Position numbers and translations under genes: made by a program. Below, piece by piece: positions 16,138 to 25,725 of a DNA stretch of 64,000 nucleotides. Position 1 is the first letter of the stretch. Every line of letters starts with the position of its first letter. The notes under the pieces were generated by a model. It had not been told where the DNA came from. It did no database searches and saw nothing but the letters and a program-made list of their open reading frames with translations. The DNA comes from Winogradskyella marincola (GTDB lineage Bacteria > Bacteroidota > Bacteroidia > Flavobacteriales > Flavobacteriaceae), in the NCBI RefSeq assembly GCF_029624125.1, contig NZ_JARSBN010000001.1, positions 265,901 through 329,900 of the forward strand, written 5' to 3'.

Positions 16138-17862
16138 TTAATGATGATGATATTTTGATCCTGTGTTACCTCTTAATCTATCAAATTGCTTGTAAGCATT
16201 ATCTACACGTTGCTTTGGTGCTTTTTCAAATTCTTTTTCGGTAACCTTATATTGTTGTTGTAATTCGGCTAAACGGGTTCTTAGTTTGGTTTCAATCTCG
16301 TTGTAATTTTCGTCATCGATAAGATTAGTTAACTCTTTTGGGTCGGTTTGTAAATCGTATAATTCCCACTCATCAATATCGTCATACACGTGAATTAACT
16401 TATAACGATTGGTTCGAACACCATACATTTTTTTAACCATATGGAATGCTGGGTAATCGTAATAATGGTAGTAAACCGCATCTCTAAAATCTTCATTGTT
16501 TTCAGTACCATCTAATAAACCTGCAAAGGATTTTCCTTGCATATCATTAGGAATGTTAACATTTGTAAAATCTAAAAAGGTTTCAGCAAAGTCGAGATTT
16601 TGGGTTAAACCTTCAACAACAGTTCCTGGTTTAATTTTTTCAGGATATTGGATTAATAATGGCATTTTTAAGGATTCTTCATACATAAATCGCTTATCAA
16701 ACCATCCTTTTTCGCCTAAATAAAAACCTTGGTCAGACGTGTACACAACAATGGTATTTTCGGTTAAACCGTTAGCATCTAAATAATCTAAAATCTTCCC
16801 GATACCTTCGTCTACCGAAGCTATCGTTGATAAATATTCTTGCAGATAACGTTGTCCTTTCCATTCTGCTAATGCTTTACCTGATAAATTAGCATCGTGA
16901 AAGGCATCATTTTTTGGTTGATAGGCTTTATCCCAAGCAGCACGTTGCTCTGGTGTCATACGTTCAAAATCGGTTTTCCAAGGATTCCAAGCTAATTCTG
17001 GACTACCTTTTTCCTTGGTCATTTTAAGGTCGTGACCTTCGTACATATCACGATAAATAGTTTGCAATTGCTCTTTTGAAGCTGTAGAATTTTCGTGCTT
17101 TGTAAAATACGTATCAGGTAATGGAAATTGAACCGAATCGTACTTATTAACGTGACGTAACGCTGGCATCCAATTACGATGTGGCGCTTTGTGATGCACC
17201 ATTAAAAAGAAAGGCTGTTCGCTGTTTTTCTTTTCATCTATGTAATCAATCGCATAATCTGTAATTAAGTCGGTCGCATAGCCCTTAACCACAGTTGTAT
17301 CTGGTAACTTGGTTGTCCAATGCGCAGTGGTATCAATGTGTTTTTTGTTGATGTGAACCGTATCTTGAATCTTAATAAACTGCGGATTGTAATAGTTACC
17401 TTGATCGTTTAAAATATTCCAGTGGTCAAAACCTTCAGGATAACCGTGTAAATGCCATTTACCTACTATTGCAGTGTTGTAACCTGCTTCTTTTAGTAAT
17501 TTTGGAAGTGTTTGTTGTGAACCATCAAAACGGTCGCCATTCATTCTAAATCCATTAACGTGGCTATGTTTTCCTGTTAACACTACAGCACGACTTGGTC
17601 CGCAAATAGAATTAGTACAAAAGTTATTTTTGAAAATTGCACCGTTTTTTGCCAATCTATCAATGTTTGGTGTTGGTGCCAGTTGACCAATAGGATGACC
17701 ATACGCACTGATAGCTTGCGCTGCGTGGTCGTCTGCCATAATGTAAATGATGTTTGGTCGTTTTGAGTTTTCACTTACATCTGCATTGACAGCTTTTGAC
17801 TTGTTTTCTTTGCAAGACTGAAGCATTAATAATGAGATTAATATAAAAGAGATGTATCGCAT
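16138..17862 (-). CDS. type I (S1 family) sulfatase lipoprotein
   Basis: A 574-residue lipoprotein (Cys17 in LMLQSCKE). It removes sulfate esters from a carbohydrate. The formylglycine motif C-x-P-S-R is present as Cys87-Gly-Pro-Ser-Arg91 (NSICGPSRAVVLTG). Calcium ligands Asp44-Asp45 (IMADDHA) and a second metal/sulfate site around VYTSDQGFYLGEKGW near 385 are intact. Activity needs a formylglycine-generating enzyme, which is not in the window. It ends with a His-rich tail (KYHHH). The start overlaps the stop of the upstream hydrolase gene by one base. Its presence implies a sulfated, probably marine, glycan. Confidence 0.93.
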   Translation of the reverse strand: MRYISFILISLLMLQSCKENKSKAVNADVSENSKRPNIIYIMADDHAAQAISAYGHPIGQLAPTPNIDRLAKNGAIFKNNFCTNSICGPSRAVVLTGKHSHVNGFRMNGDRFDGSQQTLPKLLKEAGYNTAIVGKWHLHGYPEGFDHWNILNDQGNYYNPQFIKIQDTVHINKKHIDTTAHWTTKLPDTTVVKGYATDLITDYAIDYIDEKKNSEQPFFLMVHHKAPHRNWMPALRHVNKYDSVQFPLPDTYFTKHENSTASKEQLQTIYRDMYEGHDLKMTKEKGSPELAWNPWKTDFERMTPEQRAAWDKAYQPKNDAFHDANLSGKALAEWKGQRYLQEYLSTIASVDEGIGKILDYLDANGLTENTIVVYTSDQGFYLGEKGWFDKRFMYEESLKMPLLIQYPEKIKPGTVVEGLTQNLDFAETFLDFTNVNIPNDMQGKSFAGLLDGTENNEDFRDAVYYHYYDYPAFHMVKKMYGVRTNRYKLIHVYDDIDEWELYDLQTDPKELTNLIDDENYNEIETKLRTRLAELQQQYKVTEKEFEKAPKQRVDNAYKQFDRLRGNTGSKYHHH

Positions 17863-18749
17863 TACTTTTTCGTTTTTATAATTTTAGTTTGAATGATTTC
17901 ATCGTTAATCACTGTACGCTCAAAAAAGTTGAACACAATATCTAATTCTTCATAAGGAATTCTGGAAATTTCGTGACGTGCTTCCTTTACAATATTGAAA
18001 TAGAAAGACGTTTCAAATTCCTCTAATTTATCAGCAATAATTTTAGAACCATCTAGCATTATATAACCATCCTTTGTTGGTGCGCAATAATGGTGTGGTG
18101 CATTTCCGTAAGGTACTAATTGGTCTTTTGTACCGTGATACAACACCGTTGGCACAGCATTTTCTGGCGTCATATAACTTGCATCAACGATTGCACCTGC
18201 GCAAGAAAAAGCACCAGCGAATTTAACATCGCTATACGCTTCGGCATTATCTATAAAATATTCACGCATAAAAACCGCATTTAGGATGCCTTCAGCACCA
18301 GCACTACTACCACCAGCAATGATTTTTGTAGTATCAATTTGAAGCTCGTTAGCGTGTTCAACCACATATTTTGCAGCATCCATATAATCGATAGCAGCTT
18401 GCTTAAAAGTTTCCAATTTTTCGTCTTTACTACAATCGCAACCAAAACCTGTTTTTGTACCTTTTCTTAGCAAACGGTACGAAATGGAAATACCAATGTA
18501 ATTCTGCTCTTTAGCTGCATATTTTACTAAATTTTCATCGTCTATATAATCTCTATGACCAACTGCAAATCCTCCACCATGCATCCAAAGCAACACAGGT
18601 AACGTATCTGTTTTTTTGATGTTTTCTGGTGTGTAAACATCTAGCTTTAATGTGTCTTTTCCTTTGATGGAATAGGTGTAAGTTGCTTTATTTTGTGCAG
18701 AAAGTATTAACACAAAAAAGAATATAAATACGTTTATTACTAATTTCAT
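17862..18749 (-). CDS. secreted alpha/beta hydrolase (HSL-like carboxylesterase)
   Basis: A 295-residue exported protein (signal peptide residues 1-19). The oxyanion-hole motif HGGG (residues 57-60), the nucleophile Ser149 in GGSSAG, an acid in GTKDQLVPYG near 211 and His in KEARHEISR near 253 form a complete esterase triad. Carbohydrate de-acylation is the likely role given the setting. A Cys pair (GCDCSKD near 103-105) could form a disulfide. It is directly adjacent (0 bases) to the GH2 gene upstream and overlaps the sulfatase start by one base, so the three are translationally coupled. Confidence 0.85.
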   Translation of the reverse strand: MKLVINVFIFFFVLILSAQNKATYTYSIKGKDTLKLDVYTPENIKKTDTLPVLLWMHGGGFAVGHRDYIDDENLVKYAAKEQNYIGISISYRLLRKGTKTGFGCDCSKDEKLETFKQAAIDYMDAAKYVVEHANELQIDTTKIIAGGSSAGAEGILNAVFMREYFIDNAEAYSDVKFAGAFSCAGAIVDASYMTPENAVPTVLYHGTKDQLVPYGNAPHHYCAPTKDGYIMLDGSKIIADKLEEFETSFYFNIVKEARHEISRIPYEELDIVFNFFERTVINDEIIQTKIIKTKK

Positions 18750-21350
18750 TTAGTCTAGTTTTTCAATTAAAATGCCGCTAATAACAGGCAACCCTTCAAT
18801 AGCGTTGAGTTTTAAAGTTAATCCTTTTTTTGTTTGAATATTTGCCTGAAGTGTTACACCATATTTCTCTGGATAGGCTTGGGCTAAATTCAATTGTTTT
18901 TGGATTAGTATATCATTAATATACACATCAAAAATGCGCTGTGTTTTATTACTTTCTGATGTTTCTTCTGAGAGGTTATAAATATTTTCAGTTGGCTTAA
19001 TTTGTGGTTCTACGAAGTATAATTTCACCTTATAGTTGCCTTCAGGAACGTCTAGTTGATATTCAGTACAACCTTCTAACAAGGTTTGAAATAACGGTTC
19101 GGCATCGGTATTTTTAATGTTATGTGGCAAACCTTGATTTTTATCTTTGGTTATCCCAAAAGCTAAACCATCTTTATATCCAAACCATCCTTTTTTATAC
19201 GCTTGGTCTGGTACAAATGTTATGTTTTGTGCTTTATCATAAAAGTTGAAATGTGCACCTAAATTAATGCCAAAACGTTTGAAGTTTTTAAAATCAAAAG
19301 CTTCAATACGATCGACTTTTATTGTTTTTTCTTCGGAAAAATTTTCAGTTGAAACTCTAATAGAATTATTACCATTTTTGAAAGACATATCAATAGAAAC
19401 AACACCGTTTTCAACTTTAAAATCGCCTAAACTTTTACCATTCAAACTAACATTAACATCATTTTGATTAGAATATATTTGAATAGGAAATAGTTCCTCT
19501 TCAATCAAAGTCATTCCTTCTAAATAATCTGTTGCGATATGAATAAATGGTGCCTCTTTATCTAAAACCGATTTGTACCAATAGTAAATGTCTTTTGGTG
19601 TTCGGTCGTATTGCACAAGTCCTTTTTGGTTGACGTGCGGAATGGCATCTCCACGAAATTCTGAACCAAAATCGGCAAAATTCCAAGCTGTCATTCCTGT
19701 CAAAAACGGTCTTTCTGTAATTTGTTTGTAATACGATTGATGCAGTTTTGCTTGATAATTGGTTGAAAAATCGAACTTTTTAGGTGTTTTAGTAAAAATT
19801 CTGACATCTGCACCAGGACCATATTCCGACAACAATAACGAGCGCTTTGGATAACGTTGATGTTGCTCATCTAAGAATTTACCTAAATCTTCAATCTGTG
19901 CATCGTACCAACCGAAGTACAGATTCCAACCAAACAGCATTGGTAAATCTGCGATACCAGTGTTGTTATAAACCTCGTTTAAATGACCAGCCATAACTGT
20001 AATGTGGTCTGGTGCTAATTTTCGAGTTAAATCTTCTAGCTGGTTGGCGAGTTTTAAAGTCGTTGTTTTTAGAGCTTCTTTTTCTTTATCCGATGATTTT
20101 TTATCAAATGCCAATCGCAGAAAAATTTCATTCATATACCCAAACATCACTACACTTGGGTAATTGTAATATTGTTTGATATGCTCGTTTTGCATTGCAT
20201 TTGAGACCTCAAAAAAGGTTTCAGAATCGGTCACTTTATTTACTATCGGTATTTCAGTCCATACCAAAATCCCAAGTTCATCACAAAGTTTGTATAATTC
20301 TCTAGAATGCGGATAATGTGCAAACCGTATCACATTTGCACCCATATTTTTAATGAGATGAATATCTTGTTTTTGCAGTTCAATTGGCACTGCATTACCA
20401 TAATCTTTATAATCTTGATGGCGATTAACACCAATTAATTTTATTGGTTTTCCGTTAAGAAAAAAGCCTTTTTCAGGATCTACAGTTACCCAACGAAAGC
20501 CTAAATTAGATTGTTTTTGGTCTAAAATGGTTCCGTTTTTATCACTTAAGGTTAGTTGTAATTTGTATAAATATGGGTTGGCTGGCGACCACAATTTTGG
20601 GTTTTTAATTTCAGGAAACTTGACCTTAACGGTTTCAGTTTTATTAGATTTTAAGGTTAATCCTTGATGTTCTTCTCTAACACGATTTCCTTCAGCATCA
20701 AAAATTTCAAGATATAAATGTGCATCAGTTTTGGTTTCAAAATTATCTATCAATATATCAACTTTTACACCAGCTTTGTCGTTGGAAACGTTGTAATAAT
20801 TGACATAAAAACCATCGGACGCAAAATCCTTTAAACTAAAATGCTGTTTTGTGACTTTTATCAATTCCACATCGCGATAAATACCACCATAGAATGTAAA
20901 ATCTGCATCAAGAGGTGGAATGTTGTCGTTGTGAGAATTATCGACTTCAACTTCAATTAAATTATAAGCATCAAAGTTTAAAAGCGACGTAATTTCAACA
21001 TTAAACGCTGTGTAACCACCTTTGTGATTGGTTGCTTTTTTTCCGTTAATAAAAACAGTCGCTTCCTGATTTACAGCATTAAATTTCAGATAGAAAATCT
21101 GGTCTTTATCTTGAGAAGACACATAGATTTGCTTCTTGTAATAGCCTAAACCACGACGGTAACCAGAGTCATCATCAAAAGCATCTTTATCATTCCAAGT
21201 ATGTGGAATGTTGACGGTCTGCCATTGGGTTTTATTTTCAGAATACTGCCAACCCGAATTAATAGTTTTGGATTGCGAATTGCATAAAAAAAGGGAAGCC
21301 ACACACATTATAAAAGCTAGGGAAAACATCTTATATTCTGTGTGTAGCAT
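18750..21350 (-). CDS. GH2 family glycoside hydrolase (beta-galactosidase-like) with malectin-like C-terminus
   Basis: An 866-residue exported enzyme. Order: signal sequence, sugar-binding jelly roll (about 30-165, with GGYTAFNVEI), Ig-like domain (about 170-290), TIM barrel from 290 (LIGVNRHQDY, FAHYPHSRELYKLCDELG) with acid/base Glu408 in MNEIF and nucleophile Glu509 in SEYGPGAD. A malectin-like carbohydrate-binding domain (about 700-866) closes the protein. GH2 covers beta-galactosidase, beta-mannosidase, beta-glucuronidase and others, and the exact specificity is open. The methionine at 21329 gives a cleaner signal peptide and may be the real start. It lies 29 bases after the GH43 gene. 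Confidence 0.9.
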   Translation of the reverse strand: MLHTEYKMFSLAFIMCVASLFLCNSQSKTINSGWQYSENKTQWQTVNIPHTWNDKDAFDDDSGYRRGLGYYKKQIYVSSQDKDQIFYLKFNAVNQEATVFINGKKATNHKGGYTAFNVEITSLLNFDAYNLIEVEVDNSHNDNIPPLDADFTFYGGIYRDVELIKVTKQHFSLKDFASDGFYVNYYNVSNDKAGVKVDILIDNFETKTDAHLYLEIFDAEGNRVREEHQGLTLKSNKTETVKVKFPEIKNPKLWSPANPYLYKLQLTLSDKNGTILDQKQSNLGFRWVTVDPEKGFFLNGKPIKLIGVNRHQDYKDYGNAVPIELQKQDIHLIKNMGANVIRFAHYPHSRELYKLCDELGILVWTEIPIVNKVTDSETFFEVSNAMQNEHIKQYYNYPSVVMFGYMNEIFLRLAFDKKSSDKEKEALKTTTLKLANQLEDLTRKLAPDHITVMAGHLNEVYNNTGIADLPMLFGWNLYFGWYDAQIEDLGKFLDEQHQRYPKRSLLLSEYGPGADVRIFTKTPKKFDFSTNYQAKLHQSYYKQITERPFLTGMTAWNFADFGSEFRGDAIPHVNQKGLVQYDRTPKDIYYWYKSVLDKEAPFIHIATDYLEGMTLIEEELFPIQIYSNQNDVNVSLNGKSLGDFKVENGVVSIDMSFKNGNNSIRVSTENFSEEKTIKVDRIEAFDFKNFKRFGINLGAHFNFYDKAQNITFVPDQAYKKGWFGYKDGLAFGITKDKNQGLPHNIKNTDAEPLFQTLLEGCTEYQLDVPEGNYKVKLYFVEPQIKPTENIYNLSEETSESNKTQRIFDVYINDILIQKQLNLAQAYPEKYGVTLQANIQTKKGLTLKLNAIEGLPVISGILIEKLD

Positions 21351-21379
21351 AATTAGAACTATTAATCTAAAAGTTTATA

Positions 21380-23290
21380 TTATTGTACCTTAAGTACTTT
21401 TGTACGCTCAGAAACTCCACTTTCGTTAAAAGCCTCTATCGTAAAATAATACTCGGTATTTTTGTCCATACCTCGGAAATCGTAAACATCATTTTCATAA
21501 ACCATAATACTATTGTATAGTTTGTCTGGTGCAATTCCATAATAGATGTTATAACCTATTGTATTTGTTCTCTTTTTCCACGAAATCATAGCATTTCTAG
21601 AATCTGAAGAACTTCTTTCAACTTTAAAACCAGAAACTGATTTAGGTTTTTCTGATAATCCATTTCCAAAAACCCTAAAGTCTGAAACCGCAAATAATCC
21701 TGAAGCATTATGAATATTAACCATTTTGATGTAACGCGCTTTTATTGGTTTTGTTAGTTCTACATAATCATGCGGCACATCTTTATCATTCTTAGATTTA
21801 TCAACCACTAAAGTCCAATTCTCAGCATCATCTGACATGAAAATCTTGTACTGATAATAAATATCCATAGCCTTATTATACTGAGTGGCCTTGTGGTCTG
21901 CGTAATTAATTTGCAATGCATTTACTTGCATTTTTTTACCCAAATCTACTTGAAGCCATTCCCCTTTTTCAGCAGTTGTTGCTGACCAATAAGTTTGAAT
22001 ATTTTCATCTGTTAAATTAGAAGCATCATAGCAAATTGTTTCATATACTTTTTTACCACCATGATCCATTCTGTTGGTTTCAATGTCTTGACATTTTTCA
22101 AAAGAAGAGACTGTCACTGGCTTTTTATAAGACAATAACATCCAACCAGTAGATGCTCCTTTGGAATGGTCTCTACTTTCCGTCGGAAGCTTAATAGGAA
22201 AATCGCCATAAGCAGTGATAGAATACATAATATCGTCTTTATCAAAACCCGCTGGAAACATATCAATTCTACGTTCAAAACGATCTTTTACAGAAATCTT
22301 ACAGGTTCCTGTGTTCCAATAATTACCATAGTTATCAGCAAACGTATTGCCATGACCAGCACCAACCACAAAACCACCTGGCTTATACGACATAGGATTG
22401 TGCTTTTGGTACTCAAACGGACCCAATGGATGGTCACCTACATGAACACCATTTGCATAGCCTTTAAATTCGGTTCCTGGTGCACCATATTGCATATAGT
22501 ATTTACCATTATGCTTAGTCATCCAAGCTCCTTCAATAAAATTTCCCCAAGGTGCAGGCTCCATATCATTATTTGGCCCAAAACGTTCCCAACCATGCTC
22601 TGAAGGGTCCAGACCTACAACATTTTTGATTTCACCATAAGGTTTTTGAATATCCTCTACTTCGGTTGCTTGATAAAGTTGTTCATAATCAGCTTGATCT
22701 CCTTTTGGTAACCATGTATCATAATCTACTTCAACACCTACGAGTGGTAATTTTCCACTAGAGCCATAGTACATATATACTTTTCCATCATCATCTTGAA
22801 AAATTGCAGGATCCCAAGTTGGTAACATTGCTGTATTGACGTGTCTCGTCCATCTTCCAGATTTTGGGTTTGAGGTTTTCCAAATAGGATGGTCTTTTTT
22901 CCAAGTTGAACCAACATAAAACAAAGTATCATTTACCACCCAAGCCGAAGGTGCACACTGATCATCATCTTCTGGATTTCTCTGAAAACTTCCGTAAACG
23001 AAATTCCAGTCAGACATATCTTTACTCCAGAAAAAACCTGCTTGATTGGTAGCAAACAAATAATATTCGCCTTTGTAGGTAATAATTACAGGGTCTGCGC
23101 TTGAACGACGCGATACAGGAATATTATTATGGTTTTCGGTAACATAATTGTATCCAATATTTATAGGATTACAATACGTTGTTGCTGGCTTATCAGGATC
23201 GAACCACTCGGTTTTACCATTTGACTGCGCCATTACATTGAATGAAACCGTTACGATTATGATAACAAATAAGAACTTTATTTTATTCAT
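21380..23290 (-). CDS. GH43-type glycoside hydrolase with discoidin and FN3 domains
   Basis: A 636-residue exported enzyme with a standard signal peptide (cleavage after FNVMAQ). Catalytic acids of GH43 are intact: Asp66 (SSADPVII), Asp in LPTWDPAIFQDDDG near 157 and Glu in FIEGAWMTKH near 260. A discoidin/CBM32-like domain (about 400-545, with SATTAEKGEWLQVDLGKK) and an FN3 domain (about 550-636) follow. It shares domain order and long stretches (NPMSxKPGGF..GAGHG) with the protein at 14283-16136, but is not a lipoprotein, so the two may act in different compartments. It is the first gene after the inverted repeat at 23303-23364. Confidence 0.87.
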   Translation of the reverse strand: MNKIKFLFVIIIVTVSFNVMAQSNGKTEWFDPDKPATTYCNPINIGYNYVTENHNNIPVSRRSSADPVIITYKGEYYLFATNQAGFFWSKDMSDWNFVYGSFQRNPEDDDQCAPSAWVVNDTLFYVGSTWKKDHPIWKTSNPKSGRWTRHVNTAMLPTWDPAIFQDDDGKVYMYYGSSGKLPLVGVEVDYDTWLPKGDQADYEQLYQATEVEDIQKPYGEIKNVVGLDPSEHGWERFGPNNDMEPAPWGNFIEGAWMTKHNGKYYMQYGAPGTEFKGYANGVHVGDHPLGPFEYQKHNPMSYKPGGFVVGAGHGNTFADNYGNYWNTGTCKISVKDRFERRIDMFPAGFDKDDIMYSITAYGDFPIKLPTESRDHSKGASTGWMLLSYKKPVTVSSFEKCQDIETNRMDHGGKKVYETICYDASNLTDENIQTYWSATTAEKGEWLQVDLGKKMQVNALQINYADHKATQYNKAMDIYYQYKIFMSDDAENWTLVVDKSKNDKDVPHDYVELTKPIKARYIKMVNIHNASGLFAVSDFRVFGNGLSEKPKSVSGFKVERSSSDSRNAMISWKKRTNTIGYNIYYGIAPDKLYNSIMVYENDVYDFRGMDKNTEYYFTIEAFNESGVSERTKVLKVQ

Positions 23291-23302
23291 TTTGAATCAT
23301 TT

Positions 23303-23364
23303 TGCCTTTTTAAAATTATTTTTTTATTGAATGAGTCTTCAACATCAAAAATTCTAAAAAGGCA
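23303..23364 (-). other. intercistronic inverted repeat between GH3 and GH43 genes
   Basis: TGCCTTTTTA (23303-23312) and TAAAAAGGCA (23355-23364) are perfect 10-base inverted repeats with 42 bases between. The arms start just after the GH3 stop codon and end 12 bases before the GH43 start. There is no T-tract after the stem on the minus strand, so processing or mRNA stability is more likely than termination. The 81-base spacer is also one of the longest in the operon and marks a module boundary. Confidence 0.4.
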
Positions 23365-23371
23365 GATTTCT

Positions 23372-25723
23372 TTATTTTTTAAGTTCAAACTCTTTCATTC
23401 GCTCAGTGTTTGAATTTGTTCCAACAAACACATGGAATGTTCCTGGCTCTGCAATAAAATCTAAATTAGAGTTGTAGAATTTTAAATCTTCAACAGAAAT
23501 GGTAAAGCTTACTGTTTTTGTTTCACCTTTCTTTATAAATACTTTTTGGAACCCTTTAAGTTCTTTAACAGGTCTTGTAACCGTACCAACTAAATCTCTA
23601 ATGTATAACTGAACAACTTCTTTGCCGTCGTAGTCACCAGAATTTGTAACATCAACTGAAACATTAATCGTATCACTATCAGTCATTGAAGTCTTGTCTA
23701 GTTTTACATCACTATAATCAAAAGTGGTGTAGCTTAATCCATAACCAAATGGATACAGTGGCTCGTTACGTACATCTAGATAGTTGGTTTTGAATTTTTC
23801 AAACTTACCTTCTCTATTTCCTAATGGACGACCAGTATTTTTATGGTTGTAGAACAATGGCACCTGACCAACATTTCTTGGGAATGTTGCTGTAAGCTTA
23901 CCTGAAGGGTTAACATCTCCAAATAATACATCTGAAATGGATAAACCAGCTTCACTTCCTGGGAACCAAACATTAAGAATAGCAGGAACTGTTTCGTTTT
24001 CTTCAACTAAAGTTAATGGTCTTCCTGTGAATAATACCAGCACAACAGGTTTTCCTGTTTTCAATAAAGCTTGTAGTAAATCTTTTTGTACTTGTGGAAT
24101 TCCCAAATCTGTACGGCTACTACTTTCTCCACTAAACTCCGCAGACTCACCTATAGTTGCAACAACAACATCTGCTTTTTTAGCGATTGCTAATGCTTCA
24201 TCTAACATTTGCTTATCGGTTCTACCATCTCTTGGAATATCTTTTCCGAACATTGTAGCTCGTTTTTCTAATTCTAAGTCATAGTCTAGATTACTTCCTT
24301 TAGCATACAATAGATTAACATCGTTACCAACAGTTTGCTGTAACCCATCCCAAACCGAAATAGCTTTGCTATGATCTGACGATACAGACCAAGTTCCAGG
24401 CATATTGTTAGCTGCTTTTGCCAAAGGTCCTATGACTGCAACTGTTCCAGATTTTTTTAATGGTAAAACTTGGTTGTCATTTTTAAGTAATACTGTAGAT
24501 TCTGCACCCACAAGACGCGCATAATCTCTATTTTCTTGAGTAAGTGTTTCCTTTTTTGCTCTTTCTTCACTGCAATACTTGTAAGGATCATCAAATAAAC
24601 CTAATTGGTATTTTGCTGTAAGTATACGTGCAACAGCTTTATCGATATCGCTCATTGATATTTTTCCTTGGTCTAAAGCATCTTTTAAAGCATACGTATA
24701 TGATGCTTTAATGTTTGGCGAATCGCCTGCCATATCCATATCTAAACCAGCTTTAAGCGCTAAAGACGTTACATCGTATTCGTCTCCCATTCCGTGTGCA
24801 CGCATTTCATAAATACCTGTATAATCTGACACAACAAAACCATTAAACCCCCAATCATCGCGTAGTAAATCGGTTAATAGCCACTTGTTGCCTGTTGCAG
24901 GAACACCATCAATTTCATTAAATGAAGCCATAACCGAACCCACACCTTCTTCTACAGCAGCTTTATATGGCAACATATATTCATTGTACATACGAATACG
25001 ACTCATATCTACAGTGTTGTAATCTCTACCTGCTTCTGCAGCACCATACAATGCAAAATGCTTAACACAAGACATTAAGGTATTGTTTGCCGATAAATCA
25101 TCTTGTTGATAACCACGAACCATAGCACGTGCTATTTCGCCACCTAAATATGGATCCTCACCATTTCCCTCAGAAATTCTTCCCCAACGTGGATCGCGAG
25201 AAATATCTACCATTGGCGAAAACGTCCAGTTAATTCCATTGGCACTTGCTTCATTAGCTGCAATTTGTGCTGTTTTTTCAATCATTTCCATATCCCAAGA
25301 GGCTGATAAACCTAACGGAATTGGGAATGTGGTTTTAAAACCGTGAATAACATCCATTCCGAAAATAAGAGGAATACCTAATCGGCTTTTTTCTACTGCT
25401 ATTTTCTGAACTTCATAAATATTTTTTGGGTCTTTAATATTGAAAAGTCCTCCAATTTTTCCGTCTTCAATCTTTTTTACAACATCAGTACTTTTTGAAG
25501 CACCTGTTGTAATTGGACCTGTAGCAGGAAGATTTAACTGACCTATTTTTTCATCTAAAGTCATTAACCCAATGATAGAATCTACCTTTTCCTGATAAGG
25601 ATTTTCACTCTTTGAACCTGAAGCAGATTTACTATCTGTATTCGTATTGCACGAAAAAACGGTGATAACACCAAGTGCAACTGCTACGGATTTTATGTTT
25701 TTAATTAGTCTAAGTTTTTTCAT
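23372..25723 (-). CDS. bglX: GH3 family beta-glucosidase (BglX-like) lipoprotein
   Basis: A 783-residue lipoprotein (Cys25 in TVFSCNTN) anchored in the membrane facing the periplasm or surface. The N-terminal GH3 barrel shows RDPRWGRISEGNGEDPYLGG near 177-195, the substrate-binding KHF near 221 and nucleophile Asp300 in GFVVSDYTG. The C-terminal alpha/beta sandwich (TVLLKNDNQVLPL near 412, TIGESAEFSGESSSR near 522) and a terminal FN3-like domain (about 680-783) complete the BglX architecture. It hydrolyses terminal beta-glucose from oligosaccharides. Next to the two GH144-like genes it resembles beta-1,2-gluco-oligosaccharide systems, but specificity is inference. The gap to the esterase gene is 2 bases. 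Confidence 0.92.
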   Translation of the reverse strand: MKKLRLIKNIKSVAVALGVITVFSCNTNTDSKSASGSKSENPYQEKVDSIIGLMTLDEKIGQLNLPATGPITTGASKSTDVVKKIEDGKIGGLFNIKDPKNIYEVQKIAVEKSRLGIPLIFGMDVIHGFKTTFPIPLGLSASWDMEMIEKTAQIAANEASANGINWTFSPMVDISRDPRWGRISEGNGEDPYLGGEIARAMVRGYQQDDLSANNTLMSCVKHFALYGAAEAGRDYNTVDMSRIRMYNEYMLPYKAAVEEGVGSVMASFNEIDGVPATGNKWLLTDLLRDDWGFNGFVVSDYTGIYEMRAHGMGDEYDVTSLALKAGLDMDMAGDSPNIKASYTYALKDALDQGKISMSDIDKAVARILTAKYQLGLFDDPYKYCSEERAKKETLTQENRDYARLVGAESTVLLKNDNQVLPLKKSGTVAVIGPLAKAANNMPGTWSVSSDHSKAISVWDGLQQTVGNDVNLLYAKGSNLDYDLELEKRATMFGKDIPRDGRTDKQMLDEALAIAKKADVVVATIGESAEFSGESSSRTDLGIPQVQKDLLQALLKTGKPVVLVLFTGRPLTLVEENETVPAILNVWFPGSEAGLSISDVLFGDVNPSGKLTATFPRNVGQVPLFYNHKNTGRPLGNREGKFEKFKTNYLDVRNEPLYPFGYGLSYTTFDYSDVKLDKTSMTDSDTINVSVDVTNSGDYDGKEVVQLYIRDLVGTVTRPVKELKGFQKVFIKKGETKTVSFTISVEDLKFYNSNLDFIAEPGTFHVFVGTNSNTERMKEFELKK

Positions 25724-25725
25724 TT

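Noticed and set aside
22166..22603. 145-residue plus-strand frame antisense to the GH43 gene
   Set aside because: The opposite strand encodes catalytic residues and domain motifs of GH43; this frame is a by-product.
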